Source of the DNA: Candidatus Iainarchaeum sp.
Lineage (GTDB): Archaea > Iainarchaeota > Iainarchaeia > Iainarchaeales > DTGL01
Assembly (NCBI GenBank): GCA_026396995.1
Contig: JAPLVS010000068.1
Span: 1 to 50,092, forward strand
DNA length: 50,092 bases
Direction: 5' to 3'
The notes under the pieces were generated by a model, which was not told where the DNA came from, did no database searches, and saw only the letters and a program-made list of their open reading frames with translations. Below are positions 17,649 to 25,457 of this stretch, piece by piece. How positions within the stretch are numbered: position 1 is the first letter of the stretch; the number at the start of each line of letters is the position of its first letter. The translations under genes and the position numbers were made by a program.

Positions 17649-17944
17649 CCCTCGAAAAAGAACTTCAAAAGAAAACCGAAAAATACCGCGCGCTCACAGA
17701 GAAAGCGCTTTCACTTGTGCAAGTCTCGGCAAAGGCCGACACAAAGGAGTTTGAGATTGCGCTTGATTTCCTCGGCATGGCAAAGAATTACTTAAGCGAT
17801 GGCAAATACTATGAAAAGCAGGGCGAGCTCCTGGTAGCGCTTGCATCCTATTCCTATGCGCACGCCTGGATTGACGCAGGGGTAAGGGCCGGCATCCTGC
17901 AGGGCGAGGGCAATGAACTTTTCACGCAGCCGAAAGGCAAATAA
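17645..17944 (+). CDS. DUF357 domain protein
   Basis: 99 residues, all-helical. The segment AKNYLSDGKYYEKQGELLVA followed by LASYSYAHAWIDAGVRAGI is the DUF357 signature, a small archaeal family often next to dphB. Function unknown; the helical hairpin resembles TPR-like packing. Its ATGA start overlap with dphB shows translational coupling. Confidence 0.85.
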   Translation: MTLEKELQKKTEKYRALTEKALSLVQVSAKADTKEFEIALDFLGMAKNYLSDGKYYEKQGELLVALASYSYAHAWIDAGVRAGILQGEGNELFTQPKGK

Positions 17945-17968
17945 ATTGCCTGAACATAATTATATTTA

Positions 17969-18556
17969 ATGCCGAAAAGGATAGTGCAAAGGAAGCCAAC
18001 GTTTGATGAAAAAGACCGTGACTTTGCCAACAGATTGAACAGCACTTATTGCCTGAGGGCAGAACAGGAGTTGTCGCTGAGGAAAATTGCAAAACTAACA
18101 GGCGTAAGCCAGGAACAGGCAAGGCTTGACCTGGAACTATTGATTAATTCTGTGAAAGACCGGCAAGCCAAGCAAAAACTCATGGGCGTGCAAAGGACCG
18201 GGGAAGCCAGGGCCCACAGGCTGAACAGGGAATTCGACTTTAAGAGGAAGGGCTTTTCCAAAAACGCGATAGCGGAACTGCTGAGAGCCGAACATTTCAA
18301 AATGCATAAGACTGACATCACAAGGGACTTCCGGCTGCTGGTTAAATCAGTTAAAAACCCAGAGACAATAGAAATGCTCCAATCAAAGGGGCGGCCGAGG
18401 CTTACAAAAGCAAGGATGAGAGAGGCCCGCAGACTGAGGCGGGTATTTAATTTGCGCATGAAGGGCCTGACACAGGACCAAATAGCCCAGAAACTCGGAA
18501 TGAACGCCCCGGACGCAGCCCGCGACATCAAAACATTGCTTGCATCTGTAAAATAA
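17969..18556 (+). CDS. Triple helix-turn-helix repeat protein
   Basis: 195 basic residues. I see three internal repeats of about 60 residues, each with a helix-turn-helix and then a short helix: LSLRKIAKLTGVSQEQARLD, FSKNAIAELL...TDITRDF and LTQDQIAQKLGMNAPDAARD. Each repeat ends LLxSVK (LLINSVKD, LLVKSVKN, LLASVK). This is most likely a DNA-binding protein with three tandem readers; the targets are unknown. No known family name comes to mind. The start follows a TATA-like TAATTATATTTAA stretch just after the DUF357 gene, so it may be transcribed separately and leaderless. Confidence 0.7.
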   Translation: MPKRIVQRKPTFDEKDRDFANRLNSTYCLRAEQELSLRKIAKLTGVSQEQARLDLELLINSVKDRQAKQKLMGVQRTGEARAHRLNREFDFKRKGFSKNAIAELLRAEHFKMHKTDITRDFRLLVKSVKNPETIEMLQSKGRPRLTKARMREARRLRRVFNLRMKGLTQDQIAQKLGMNAPDAARDIKTLLASVK

Positions 18557-18591
18557 CCTTAAACTCCAATGCCAGAAAGAAAGCACTTGGC

Positions 18592-18990
18592 ATGGTGGCT
18601 TTGTTTGTTCTGGTTATTTTGGCACTGCTGGTCATAATCATCGCATTCCAGCCAAAGCCGATTGTCCTCACATTGCACGATAATCCCCTGCGCTTAAAGG
18701 AAAAGCAGTACACGATACTGAATGCGGTGATTACAAACATCACAGGCGAAAAGGCCGCAGATGTTTCTGTGAGGGCCGAAGCCGAGGACAGGCAGTCCAT
18801 CATAATCGGCACGGCAGGAAGCGATTCCGAAAAAATCACAGTGATAGAAAGCGGCCTGAACAGGAAAGTCAATTTCCTGGTGTTTCCCAAGACCGGCATA
18901 AAGGAAGGCAATTACAGGATAAAAGTCACGACCTTAATCAACGGCCAGCCGTTCGAGGAAAGCATTGTGTTAGAAGTGCTGCCGAACTAG
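18592..18990 (+). CDS. Membrane-anchored Ig-like domain protein
   Basis: 132 residues. An N-terminal membrane helix (about 3-19) is followed by one beta-sandwich domain of about 110 residues (NPLRLKEKQYTILNAVITNI, then VSVRAEA and EGNYRIKVTTL), like the CARDB or S-layer-type domains that archaea use at the envelope. Not assigned to a named family. Its stop lies in a CTAG that also supplies the stop of the convergent acylphosphatase gene (18987-18990). Confidence 0.6.
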   Translation: MVALFVLVILALLVIIIAFQPKPIVLTLHDNPLRLKEKQYTILNAVITNITGEKAADVSVRAEAEDRQSIIIGTAGSDSEKITVIESGLNRKVNFLVFPKTGIKEGNYRIKVTTLINGQPFEESIVLEVLPN

Positions 18991-19262
18991 CGCCTCACTT
19001 CAAAACCCTCAAATTCTTTCCTGCATTTTTCCCATTTCACTTCCACTTTTTCCACGCTTGCAGAAGGCGGGCCCTGCTTCAGCAATTCCAAAAATTCCGA
19101 GAGCGCTTTCTCTTCGCCTTCGGCCACGGCCTCAACGCTGCCATCCGGCAAATTTTTCACCCAGCCTTTAAGGCCAAATCCTTCGGCCCACTGCCGAGTG
19201 TGCATCCTGAAAAAAACTCCCTGGACATTGCCTGAAACAAGGATGTGAAGGCGCTTTTGCAT
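18987..19262 (-). CDS. acyP: Acylphosphatase
   Basis: 91 residues, the normal length. Hydrolyses acyl phosphates in the cytosol. Catalytic Arg is in the loop SGNVQGVFFRMHTRQWA (GxVQGVxFR) and catalytic Asn in GWVKNLPDGSVEAVAEG. The ATG at 19262 gives the family's usual start (MQKRLHILVSG). Five bases separate its start from the end of the gene at 19268, so the two probably share an mRNA. Confidence 0.92.
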   Translation of the reverse strand: MQKRLHILVSGNVQGVFFRMHTRQWAEGFGLKGWVKNLPDGSVEAVAEGEEKALSEFLELLKQGPPSASVEKVEVKWEKCRKEFEGFEVRR

Positions 19263-19267
19263 AAGAA

Positions 19268-19879
19268 TCATTCGGGCTTTTGGTTTGAAAGCCAAGTTTT
19301 GAAGTCAGCCAGAGAAGATTTCCCGGTTTCCGTGAACTTCATATATCGTTCGCGCAGGACAAAATCTTGTCCAAAAACAGAAAGGAAGGCCTGCGCGTTG
19401 ATTGTTCCAGGGTGGCTGCTAAATCCTTTCCAGCGTGCAACTGCTTTTTCATATTGTTCAACAAGGCCAGGGTCAGAAAGCTGAGCTGTCGTTTTCTTCC
19501 AGCTCTCAGCCTGTTCCCTTCTAAAATCAGCATCGGCTTTGCCCATTCTGGCTTTTTCGATGGTGGTTCTCATTCTTCCAAGCCCTACTTCAGAAAGCCC
19601 GGGCTGCCTTTCCCCCTGCCTCGCTGCCTCCCCCCGCGCCTGTGCAGCCCAAGCAGTAGCCTCAGCCCTCCTGTCAGGCAATCCCTTATTCCTCCGCATG
19701 AGGGCATCATAATCTGCAGCTGTGCCCCTGTCGACAGACTCTCTGCCCCCGCCTTTCATTCTCGCAAGGTTTTTTGCCTTGTGCTTGTGCTTTTTGCCTG
19801 CCCCAAGCGGCTTCGGCGGTTTTTTCCGTTTGGATTCATTCAGTCCGCCCCTGAAGGTGGTTAATTTATGAGCCGGCAT
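19268..19879 (-). CDS. Charged hypothetical protein
   Basis: 203 residues, not recognised. The first 65 residues are very basic (KRKKPPKPLGAGKKHKHKAK), then a helical Ala/Arg/Glu-rich part (about 85-150) and a more compact C-terminus with aromatic residues (FGQDFVLRERYMKF). No signal peptide or membrane segment. It could bind nucleic acid. Upstream of acyP on the same strand. Confidence 0.5.
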   Translation of the reverse strand: MPAHKLTTFRGGLNESKRKKPPKPLGAGKKHKHKAKNLARMKGGGRESVDRGTAADYDALMRRNKGLPDRRAEATAWAAQARGEAARQGERQPGLSEVGLGRMRTTIEKARMGKADADFRREQAESWKKTTAQLSDPGLVEQYEKAVARWKGFSSHPGTINAQAFLSVFGQDFVLRERYMKFTETGKSSLADFKTWLSNQKPE

Positions 19880-19968
19880 AAGAGGAATATGCTGCTTTTG
19901 AAAATAAAAAGGTTTTGCATAACGCAGGAGATAGCTTTAAATTATTTTGCCAGTCCTATTCTTTCCTT

Positions 19969-20523
19969 ATGGCGCTTAAAGAAGTCCGCATCCACGGCCG
20001 CGGAGGCCAGGGCGCAGTCACAAGTTCCCAAATCCTCGCGATAACCGCATTCTTTGACGGCAAATACTGCCAGGCATTCCCGAGCTTTGGGGTTGAAAGG
20101 AGAGGGGCGCCGGTGGAAGCGTTCACAAGGATTTCGGACAAGCCGATACAGGTAAGGCAGCAGGTGTACGAGCCTGATTACGTGATGGTATTGGACCCGA
20201 CACTGATGGAAGTCGTGGACGTAGCAAAAGGGCTCAAAAAAGACGGCATTTTAATCATCAATTCGGACAAAAAGCCGGAAGAATTCAAGTTGGACACCAA
20301 GGCGAAAGTGAAAACAATCGATGTCACAAAGGTCGCTCTTGAAGTGATAGGGAAGCCGTTTGTGAATGTTGCGGTGTTAGGCGCTTTCGCGGCAATCACA
20401 GGCGAAATCACGCTTGCTTCGATAAATAAGGCAATCGACCAGGAATTCGCAGAAAAAATGAAAGTAGGCGAACTGAACAAAAAAACAGCTGAAAAATTAT
20501 TCAATATGGCAAAAGGTGCTTGA
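19969..20523 (+). CDS. porG: 2-oxoacid:ferredoxin oxidoreductase, gamma subunit
   Basis: 184 residues. Opens with EVRIHGRGGQGAVTSSQ, then CQAFPSFGVERRGAPVEAF, RISDKPI and YEPDYVMVLDPTL, all hallmarks of the gamma subunit of pyruvate (or related) ferredoxin oxidoreductase, which binds coenzyme A. ATG 19969 lies about 29 bp after a TTTAAATTA box, so it is probably leaderless. First gene of the order gamma, delta, CutA, alpha, beta. The enzyme oxidises a 2-oxoacid with CoA to acyl-CoA, CO2 and reduced ferredoxin; pyruvate is likely, but 2-ketoisovalerate cannot be ruled out from sequence alone. Confidence 0.9.
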   Translation: MALKEVRIHGRGGQGAVTSSQILAITAFFDGKYCQAFPSFGVERRGAPVEAFTRISDKPIQVRQQVYEPDYVMVLDPTLMEVVDVAKGLKKDGILIINSDKKPEEFKLDTKAKVKTIDVTKVALEVIGKPFVNVAVLGAFAAITGEITLASINKAIDQEFAEKMKVGELNKKTAEKLFNMAKGA

Positions 20524-20560
20524 ATCGAAAAGGAAAGGTAAGGCAGAAAAAGGTGCTTGA

Positions 20561-20860
20561 ATGGCAAAAAAAGAAAATTCAAAGCCGGCTGAAAAAATGG
20601 TTTTCAATGTCGGCGCTGTCATTTACGAGCCTGGCTCGACAATAAAAAACAAGACAGGCGGCTGGCGCGCGATGAAGCCGAAAATAGACCAGGCCAAATG
20701 CATCAAGTGCGGGATTTGCTGGGCGAACTGCCCTGACATGTCTGTTAAAAAGAACGAAAAGGGAGAATTCGAGATAGATTACGATTATTGCAAGGGTTGC
20801 GGCATCTGCGCGAACGAATGCCCTGTGAAGGCAATCCTGATGGAGATAGAAAAGAAATGA
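20561..20860 (+). CDS. porD: 2-oxoacid:ferredoxin oxidoreductase, delta (ferredoxin-like) subunit
   Basis: 99 residues with two 4Fe-4S sites: CIKCGICWANCPD and CKGCGICANECPV. The lead-in GGWRAMKPKID is typical of PorD. It carries electrons from the TPP site to external ferredoxin. An AAGGTG ribosome site before ATG 20561 is part of a 15-base repeat of the end of porG. Overlaps the next gene by four bases (ATGA). Confidence 0.92.
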   Translation: MAKKENSKPAEKMVFNVGAVIYEPGSTIKNKTGGWRAMKPKIDQAKCIKCGICWANCPDMSVKKNEKGEFEIDYDYCKGCGICANECPVKAILMEIEKK

Positions 20861-21171
20861 AGGCGAAAATAGTTTACATTACTGCGCCGAATTTCGGCGA
20901 AGCGAGAAAGATTGGCTTGGGGTTGCTGGAAAAAAAATTGTGCGCTTGCATTAATATCATTCCGAACATTTCAAGCATGTATTTTGAGGGAGGAAAAATA
21001 GAGGAAATCAACGAGGCAATTTTGCTTTGCAAGACAGACAAAAGCAAACTGCCGAAAATAACCAAGAAAGTGAAGGAACTGCATTTTTATGAAACGCCCT
21101 GCATCAAGGCAATCGATGCCGAGCAATTGAACGAAGATTATTCGAAATGGATGAAAAAAGTCATGAAATGA
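20857..21171 (+). CDS. cutA: CutA1 family protein (divalent ion tolerance)
   Basis: 104 residues, the usual length. Trimeric ferredoxin-like fold. Family features: IVYITAPNFGEARKIG, LLEKKLCACINIIPNISSMYFEGG, EINEAILLCKTDKSK and HFYETPCIKAIDAE. The exact role of CutA1 is uncertain even where studied; metal binding is reported in some organisms. Its ATGA overlap with porD and the porA start 55 bases later put it inside the oxidoreductase operon, an unusual place. Confidence 0.9.
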   Translation: MKAKIVYITAPNFGEARKIGLGLLEKKLCACINIIPNISSMYFEGGKIEEINEAILLCKTDKSKLPKITKKVKELHFYETPCIKAIDAEQLNEDYSKWMKKVMK

Positions 21172-21226
21172 GAGAGCACTGAAAAAAGGTTTTGGAAAAG
21201 AATGGCTGAAAAAGGAATGTGAAAAA

Positions 21227-22369
21227 ATGGCTGAAATGGTTGTCGAAGCAAGCATGGCGCTGGCACTGGGCGCAAAGCTCTGCAGGCCCAAGGTAGTGTC
21301 AATGTACCCTATTACCCCGCAGACCCATATCGTGGAAAGGCTTGCGGATTTCATAAGCAACGGCGAATTGGATGCGGAAATGATCCACGCCGAATCTGAG
21401 CATTCGGCAATGGCGGCAATGATTGGCGCAGCCGCAACAGGGGTAAGGACTTACACCGCAACCTGCTCGCAGGGCTTTGCATTGATGTTCGAATTATTGC
21501 CGATAATGGCAGGAAACAGATTGCCTGGAGTGATGTCGGTTGCAAACAGGGCTTTGAGCGCCCCGATCAATATCTGGAACGACCACTCGGATGCTGTTTC
21601 CGCAAGGGACCAGGGCTGGATTCAAATCTACTGCGAGTCCACCCAGGAAGCAATCGACACAACGATTCAATTGTACAAGGTAAGCGAAGACCATAATGTG
21701 CTGCTGCCTGCTATGGTCTGCATCGACGGCTTCACTTTAAGCCATGTCTGCGAAAGGGCGATTGTGCCAGAACAGGGGGAAGTCGACGAATTCCTGCCGG
21801 CATTCAAGCCTTTTGTGACATTGGACCCTGACAAGCCTGTTTCGATAGGGCCGATTTCTTTCCCGAACACTTACATGGAATTCAAGAAACAGCAGCATGA
21901 CGCGATTATGGGTGCCCTTCCCATAATACAGAAAGTGCACGACGAATATGCAAAAAAATTCGGGCGCGCTTACGGCAACGGCCTCATAGAAGAATACCGG
22001 ATGAAAGACGCGGAACGCGCAATCATCGGAATGGGCACATTGTGCGGGACAGGAAGGATTGCGGTCGACGAGTTAAGGGCTAAAGGAGAGAAAGTCGGCA
22101 TGATAAAACTGCGCTCGTTAAGGCCTTTCCCTGTAAAAGAACTGCAGAAAATCGCAAAGAACCTCAAGGGATTGAGCGTTATCGACAGGCATGTTTCAAT
22201 GGGCTTTGAAGGCCCGCTTTGCACAGATGTAAGGTCCGCATTATACGGCTCAGGAATCGAAGTGAACGGCTTCATTGCTGGATTGGGCGGAAGGGACATT
22301 ACAGTCGACAGGTTGCAGAAAGCGCTGCTTTCAACCAAAACCCACAAGCAGGGAGAGTGGCTCTTATGA
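21227..22369 (+). CDS. porA: 2-oxoacid:ferredoxin oxidoreductase, alpha subunit
   Basis: 380 residues. SMYPITPQTHIVERLAD, HAESEHSAMAAMIGAAATG, TATCSQGFALM and MSVANRALSAPINIWNDHSD are the conserved pyrimidine-domain motifs; the C-terminal domain includes LRSLRPFPVKEL and DRHVSMGFEGPL. It forms the catalytic core with the beta subunit. A short copy of its start (AATGGCTGAAA) occurs 25 bases upstream at 21201 and reads MAEKGM then stop. The end overlaps porB by four bases. Confidence 0.93.
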   Translation: MAEMVVEASMALALGAKLCRPKVVSMYPITPQTHIVERLADFISNGELDAEMIHAESEHSAMAAMIGAAATGVRTYTATCSQGFALMFELLPIMAGNRLPGVMSVANRALSAPINIWNDHSDAVSARDQGWIQIYCESTQEAIDTTIQLYKVSEDHNVLLPAMVCIDGFTLSHVCERAIVPEQGEVDEFLPAFKPFVTLDPDKPVSIGPISFPNTYMEFKKQQHDAIMGALPIIQKVHDEYAKKFGRAYGNGLIEEYRMKDAERAIIGMGTLCGTGRIAVDELRAKGEKVGMIKLRSLRPFPVKELQKIAKNLKGLSVIDRHVSMGFEGPLCTDVRSALYGSGIEVNGFIAGLGGRDITVDRLQKALLSTKTHKQGEWLL

Positions 22370-23262
22370 TTAGAGGGTTGCCTGAAGAGGAATACTTTGC
22401 GCCAGGCCACAGGGCTTGCGCGGGATGCGGGGGAGCGCTTGCATTAAGGCATGTTTTGAAAGCCACAGGCAAGAATATTGTTGTGGTGCAGGCGACAGGC
22501 TGCATGGAAGTCGTTTCTTCACCCTATCCTGAAACCTCATGGAGGGTTCCCTGGCTGCACGTGGCATTCGAAACAGCCGCACCGACAGCAAGCGGTGTCG
22601 CAAGGGCATTGAAAACGCAGGGCAAGGAAGACGTGAAAGTGGTCGCATTCGGCGGGGACGGCGCGACATTCGACATAGGCTTCGGCGGCATAAGCGGAAC
22701 CTTTGAAAGGAACGAAAACATAATGTATGTTTGCAACGAAAACGGCGCTTATATGAATACTGGAATGCAGAGGAGCTCTGCAACGCCTTTCGGCGCATCG
22801 GCAAGCACAATGCCTGCAGGCAAAAAAATCCCTGGAAAAAAGGAACTGAAAAAGCCGGTTGCATTGATTTTGGCGGCGCACAACGCGCCTTATGTTGCCA
22901 CGGCAAGCGTGTGCGACTTAAACGATATCAACAGGAAAGTCAAGAAGGCAATGGCAATCAAAGGCCCGACTTATATTGAAATCAATTCGCCCTGCCCTAC
23001 AGGATGGTACTGCGATTCCGCAAAGGCAATCGAGGTCGCAAGGCTCGCAATGCAGACCAGGATTGCGCCAATGTATGAAATCGAGAACGGCAAGGTCACA
23101 ATCACGCACGATATCACCGAACCGAAGCCAGTGGAAGAATACCTGAAAGCCCAGGGCAGGTTCAAGCATTTGAGCCCTGAGCAAATCAAGGAAATCCAAG
23201 GGCAAGTGGACAAGGAATGGGCAAAGCTCAAGAAACTGCAGGACGCAGGATGCGAGCTGTGA
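22366..23262 (+). CDS. porB: 2-oxoacid:ferredoxin oxidoreductase, beta subunit
   Basis: 298 residues. TPP-binding GDGATFDIGFGGI with the NENIMYVCNENGAYMNTG metal and pyrophosphate region, and the Cys sites HRACAGCGGALA plus the later SVCDLND that ligate a 4Fe-4S cluster in PorB. SSATPFGASAS is also typical. ATG 22366 overlaps the porA stop (ATGA), with GGGAGAG 9 nt before. A C-terminal extension of about 50 charged residues is present. Confidence 0.93.
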   Translation: MIRGLPEEEYFAPGHRACAGCGGALALRHVLKATGKNIVVVQATGCMEVVSSPYPETSWRVPWLHVAFETAAPTASGVARALKTQGKEDVKVVAFGGDGATFDIGFGGISGTFERNENIMYVCNENGAYMNTGMQRSSATPFGASASTMPAGKKIPGKKELKKPVALILAAHNAPYVATASVCDLNDINRKVKKAMAIKGPTYIEINSPCPTGWYCDSAKAIEVARLAMQTRIAPMYEIENGKVTITHDITEPKPVEEYLKAQGRFKHLSPEQIKEIQGQVDKEWAKLKKLQDAGCEL

Positions 23263-23292
23263 AGCCGGGCAAAGCCTGAACCTGAAAAGCAG

Positions 23293-24090
23293 TCAGTTTT
23301 CAACTTCTTTTAGTTTTATCGGGTTTTTTCCAAGCCTTTTGAAGCGGTAAACGCCTTCCCATTGTTCTTCTATTTCTATTCCCTGCCTTCTTAATTCCTC
23401 TTGCACTCCTTCATCCCCCTTAATAAAGTCTTTCACCCCAAACTCGAGAAATGCCTCTCCGCCAACCTTCAAATAGTTAAGAGTGTTGACCAAAAGCCTG
23501 CGTGGCTTTCTAGAATGGATGATTGCAGTCATGGAAAAAATCAGGTCAAATCTTCTCCCGTACTGGTGCTTTTCGGCCTGGCCCACATGAACTTTAATAT
23601 TAAACCTTTTAATGGCATCATGGAAATTTTGTGATTCAATAAGTGTGTTTGCCATATCCCTTGCTTCCGAATCGGCGAGGTTTGGCCCTGATGCCTTCAC
23701 CTCTGCGTAAATCAATTCATTCACTTGTTCTGGGCGCAATGGCCGTGCAAGCGTTATGCCTTCCAAGTCCAGCCGATCCCCGAAGCGCTTTCCAAGTTCT
23801 GCCAAAAAATAGCCATAGTGGCAGCCGATATCCAGTACGGCCAGACTTTTTTTGCGCTTTAGCCTTTCCTCAATGATAGGGTCAATGCCACGGTATTTTG
23901 GCCCCAAAAGCCCCAATTCATAATCTCTAAAAGTGTGTTCATGAACCCAGGCACTCCCAAAAACCCGCCTCCCAAGCGCCCGGTCAGTCAGAGCGAAACC
24001 ACGGTCAATTCTCCTTATGCCTTTAATGTGGGACGCAGTTGCTTTTCTGCTACTTATCTCATAAGGGCTGAACCGGGGGGTTCTCGGCAT
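23293..24090 (-). CDS. Class I SAM-dependent methyltransferase
   Basis: 265 residues. The SAM site is LAVLDIGCHYGYFLAEL near residue 80-96; later FDLIFSMTAIIHSRKPRRLL and LKVGGEAFLEF match motifs IV-VI of small-molecule methyltransferases. The N-terminal 70 residues are basic and unassigned. Substrate unknown. ATG 24090 is chosen: a TATA-like GATAAAAAAAG lies about 27 bp upstream, while the GTG at 24129 would overlap that box. Confidence 0.75.
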   Translation of the reverse strand: MPRTPRFSPYEISSRKATASHIKGIRRIDRGFALTDRALGRRVFGSAWVHEHTFRDYELGLLGPKYRGIDPIIEERLKRKKSLAVLDIGCHYGYFLAELGKRFGDRLDLEGITLARPLRPEQVNELIYAEVKASGPNLADSEARDMANTLIESQNFHDAIKRFNIKVHVGQAEKHQYGRRFDLIFSMTAIIHSRKPRRLLVNTLNYLKVGGEAFLEFGVKDFIKGDEGVQEELRRQGIEIEEQWEGVYRFKRLGKNPIKLKEVEN

Positions 24091-24156
24091 AATGGAAATA
24101 TCTAACCAAAGCCTTTTTTTATCCTTCACAAAAACATCCAGACCAGACCAAAACTT

Positions 24157-24164
24157 TTTTTAAA
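24157..24164 (+). promoter_or_regulatory. TATA-like box before the candidate structured RNA
   Basis: TTTTAAAG (in CTTTTTTTAAAG), about 24 bp before the first paired base of the structured element at 24184. It is nearly palindromic, so it could also serve the minus strand. Confidence 0.35.
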
Positions 24165-24183
24165 GTTCCCAGTCCTATTTATT

Positions 24184-24297
24184 CGGGCTGGGCCACGAAT
24201 TCTTTGAACTTCAAGGAATTCAACCAACTCTCTTGGCAGCACCGCCTTCGGGCGGTGTGCCCGGCCCGCTTCCGGTTTAAGGCCAGGGCTAATTTTT
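24184..24297 (+). ncRNA. Candidate structured RNA, unclassified
   Basis: Bases 24184-24193 pair with 24259-24268 (ten pairs, one of them G-U). Inside are a hairpin of about 12 pairs at 24197-24221 (GAATTC arms), a four-pair hairpin at 24224-24236 (CCAA/TTGG) and a perfect seven-pair hairpin CACCGCC-TTCG-GGCGGTG at 24240-24257 with a UUCG tetraloop. A TATA-like box lies 24 bp before 24184, and a TTTTTT run at 24292-24297 could terminate it. It has no open frame of note, no tRNA T-arm and no SRP or RNase P signature that I can see. It could also be a leader of the gene at 24356, or be read on the other strand. Confidence 0.45.
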
Positions 24298-24355
24298 TAA
24301 ACCTTAAGGTTGCAGATTTTATTGGTATCAAAGCCATTTTGAGGGGGCTTTTTTG

Positions 24356-24613
24356 ATGGCGCCAAGCGACGAAGAAGACGAAGGCTCGGAAGAGGAAAGC
24401 GAGGACGACGAGGACGTGAACCCGGAAGAGGCAGGGTTCATGCAAGGATACGAGCGCGGCGACACCACGGAATGCGCGAACTGCGGCGAAGAAATCGAAA
24501 AGGAAACCGCAGTAAAAAAGAAACTCAAAGGCAAGCTCAAATACTTCTGCTGCGACGAATGCAGAGAAGAATTCATCGAAGTCCTAGAAGACGAAGAAGA
24601 AGAGGAAGGCTGA
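24356..24613 (+). CDS. Small acidic zinc-ribbon (TRASH-like) protein
   Basis: 85 residues. A very acidic N-terminus (EEDEGSEEESEDDEDV), then CANCGEEI, a basic spacer, and YFCCDECREEF, and an acidic tail. Two CxxC-type pairs about 24 residues apart with FCC..C resemble TRASH/MYM zinc fingers used for metal sensing or protein contacts. ATG 24356 is preferred to the TTG just before. A run of acidic residues on both sides suggests interaction with a basic partner such as a nucleic-acid-binding protein. Confidence 0.7.
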   Translation: MAPSDEEDEGSEEESEDDEDVNPEEAGFMQGYERGDTTECANCGEEIEKETAVKKKLKGKLKYFCCDECREEFIEVLEDEEEEEG

Positions 24614-24668
24614 TTCTGCCTTTCAATAAGGCAAAGTAATAAATAGTTCAGAACCATACTGTTTGCAT

Positions 24669-25430
24669 ATGTCAAGCTCCGTTATAAAGCCAGAAGAAGA
24701 TCAAATGGGGAAAGAAAGCGCGGCAAAAGACCCTCTGCTGGATTCCCTTATTTACAGGCTTTTTTCTTTTGACGAACTTTCAATTTACAACTACACCCTT
24801 GTTTTCTTGGTGCTGCTGGCAGTATACGGTCCAGGCCTGGTTGCGAACCCGGGCGAGTGGGGGTTATGGGAATATTTTTCATTTGTGGCGTTTGTAGTCC
24901 CGGTCATAATTGGCACTGCATATTGGCTTTTCCTTGCGTTCAAATATGCATTCAGCACCAAGTCGCCTGGCAGGGATGGCGGTCCGGCAGAATACATGAC
25001 ACATTTTTCTTTCCTTTTTTTGCTTTGCTTCTGGTTCCAGACCGGAAGCGCGTTCATGGACTACCTTAAAGGCCAGGACACGCTTTCCTGGCTTTTGGTT
25101 TTCCCCATATTCTCCTTTGCGAAAAGCGCTTTTGCCGGCGGGATATTATGGGTTAGGGACATGGGAAAGCGCGGCCCTCTCACCTTTTCAAAAATGTTCT
25201 CTGAAGGCAACGCTTCCAGAATCAGCGTTGTTGCCTGCACCGCGGTCCTAATCGTTTCGTTCTATTACCTGCAGAATATGGGCAACGGATTCATGCCTCC
25301 AAAAACAACAGACCCAGCAACAATCACCTGGCAAAATTACCCCCTTATGAACGCAAGCGTTTCGCTTGGCCTGGCGCAGATTGTTGAAAAACTCTTCAAA
25401 AGGGAAAAGCCCAAAAATACAATCGAATAA
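24669..25430 (+). CDS. Multi-pass membrane protein, unknown
   Basis: 253 residues with about five to six hydrophobic helices (about 43-62, 70-92, 110-130, 140-160, 185-202). No family recognised. The polar N-terminus of about 40 residues is probably cytoplasmic; the C-terminus is basic. A TAATAAATAG box about 25 bp before ATG 24669 supports this start over the TTG two codons earlier. Convergent with dcd. Confidence 0.65.
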   Translation: MSSSVIKPEEDQMGKESAAKDPLLDSLIYRLFSFDELSIYNYTLVFLVLLAVYGPGLVANPGEWGLWEYFSFVAFVVPVIIGTAYWLFLAFKYAFSTKSPGRDGGPAEYMTHFSFLFLLCFWFQTGSAFMDYLKGQDTLSWLLVFPIFSFAKSAFAGGILWVRDMGKRGPLTFSKMFSEGNASRISVVACTAVLIVSFYYLQNMGNGFMPPKTTDPATITWQNYPLMNASVSLGLAQIVEKLFKREKPKNTIE

Positions 25431-25457
25431 GGATACGCAGCAACTTAATCCGAAACC

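Noticed and set aside
21203-21223. Leader peptide MAEKGM before porA
   Set aside because: More likely a partial copy of the porA start; no attenuator-type hairpins seen.
24184-24268. tRNA gene with odd arms
   Set aside because: Strong stems on both strands, but no GTTCGANTC-like T-loop, no 7-base acceptor with adjacent T-arm and no anticodon arm of the right size.
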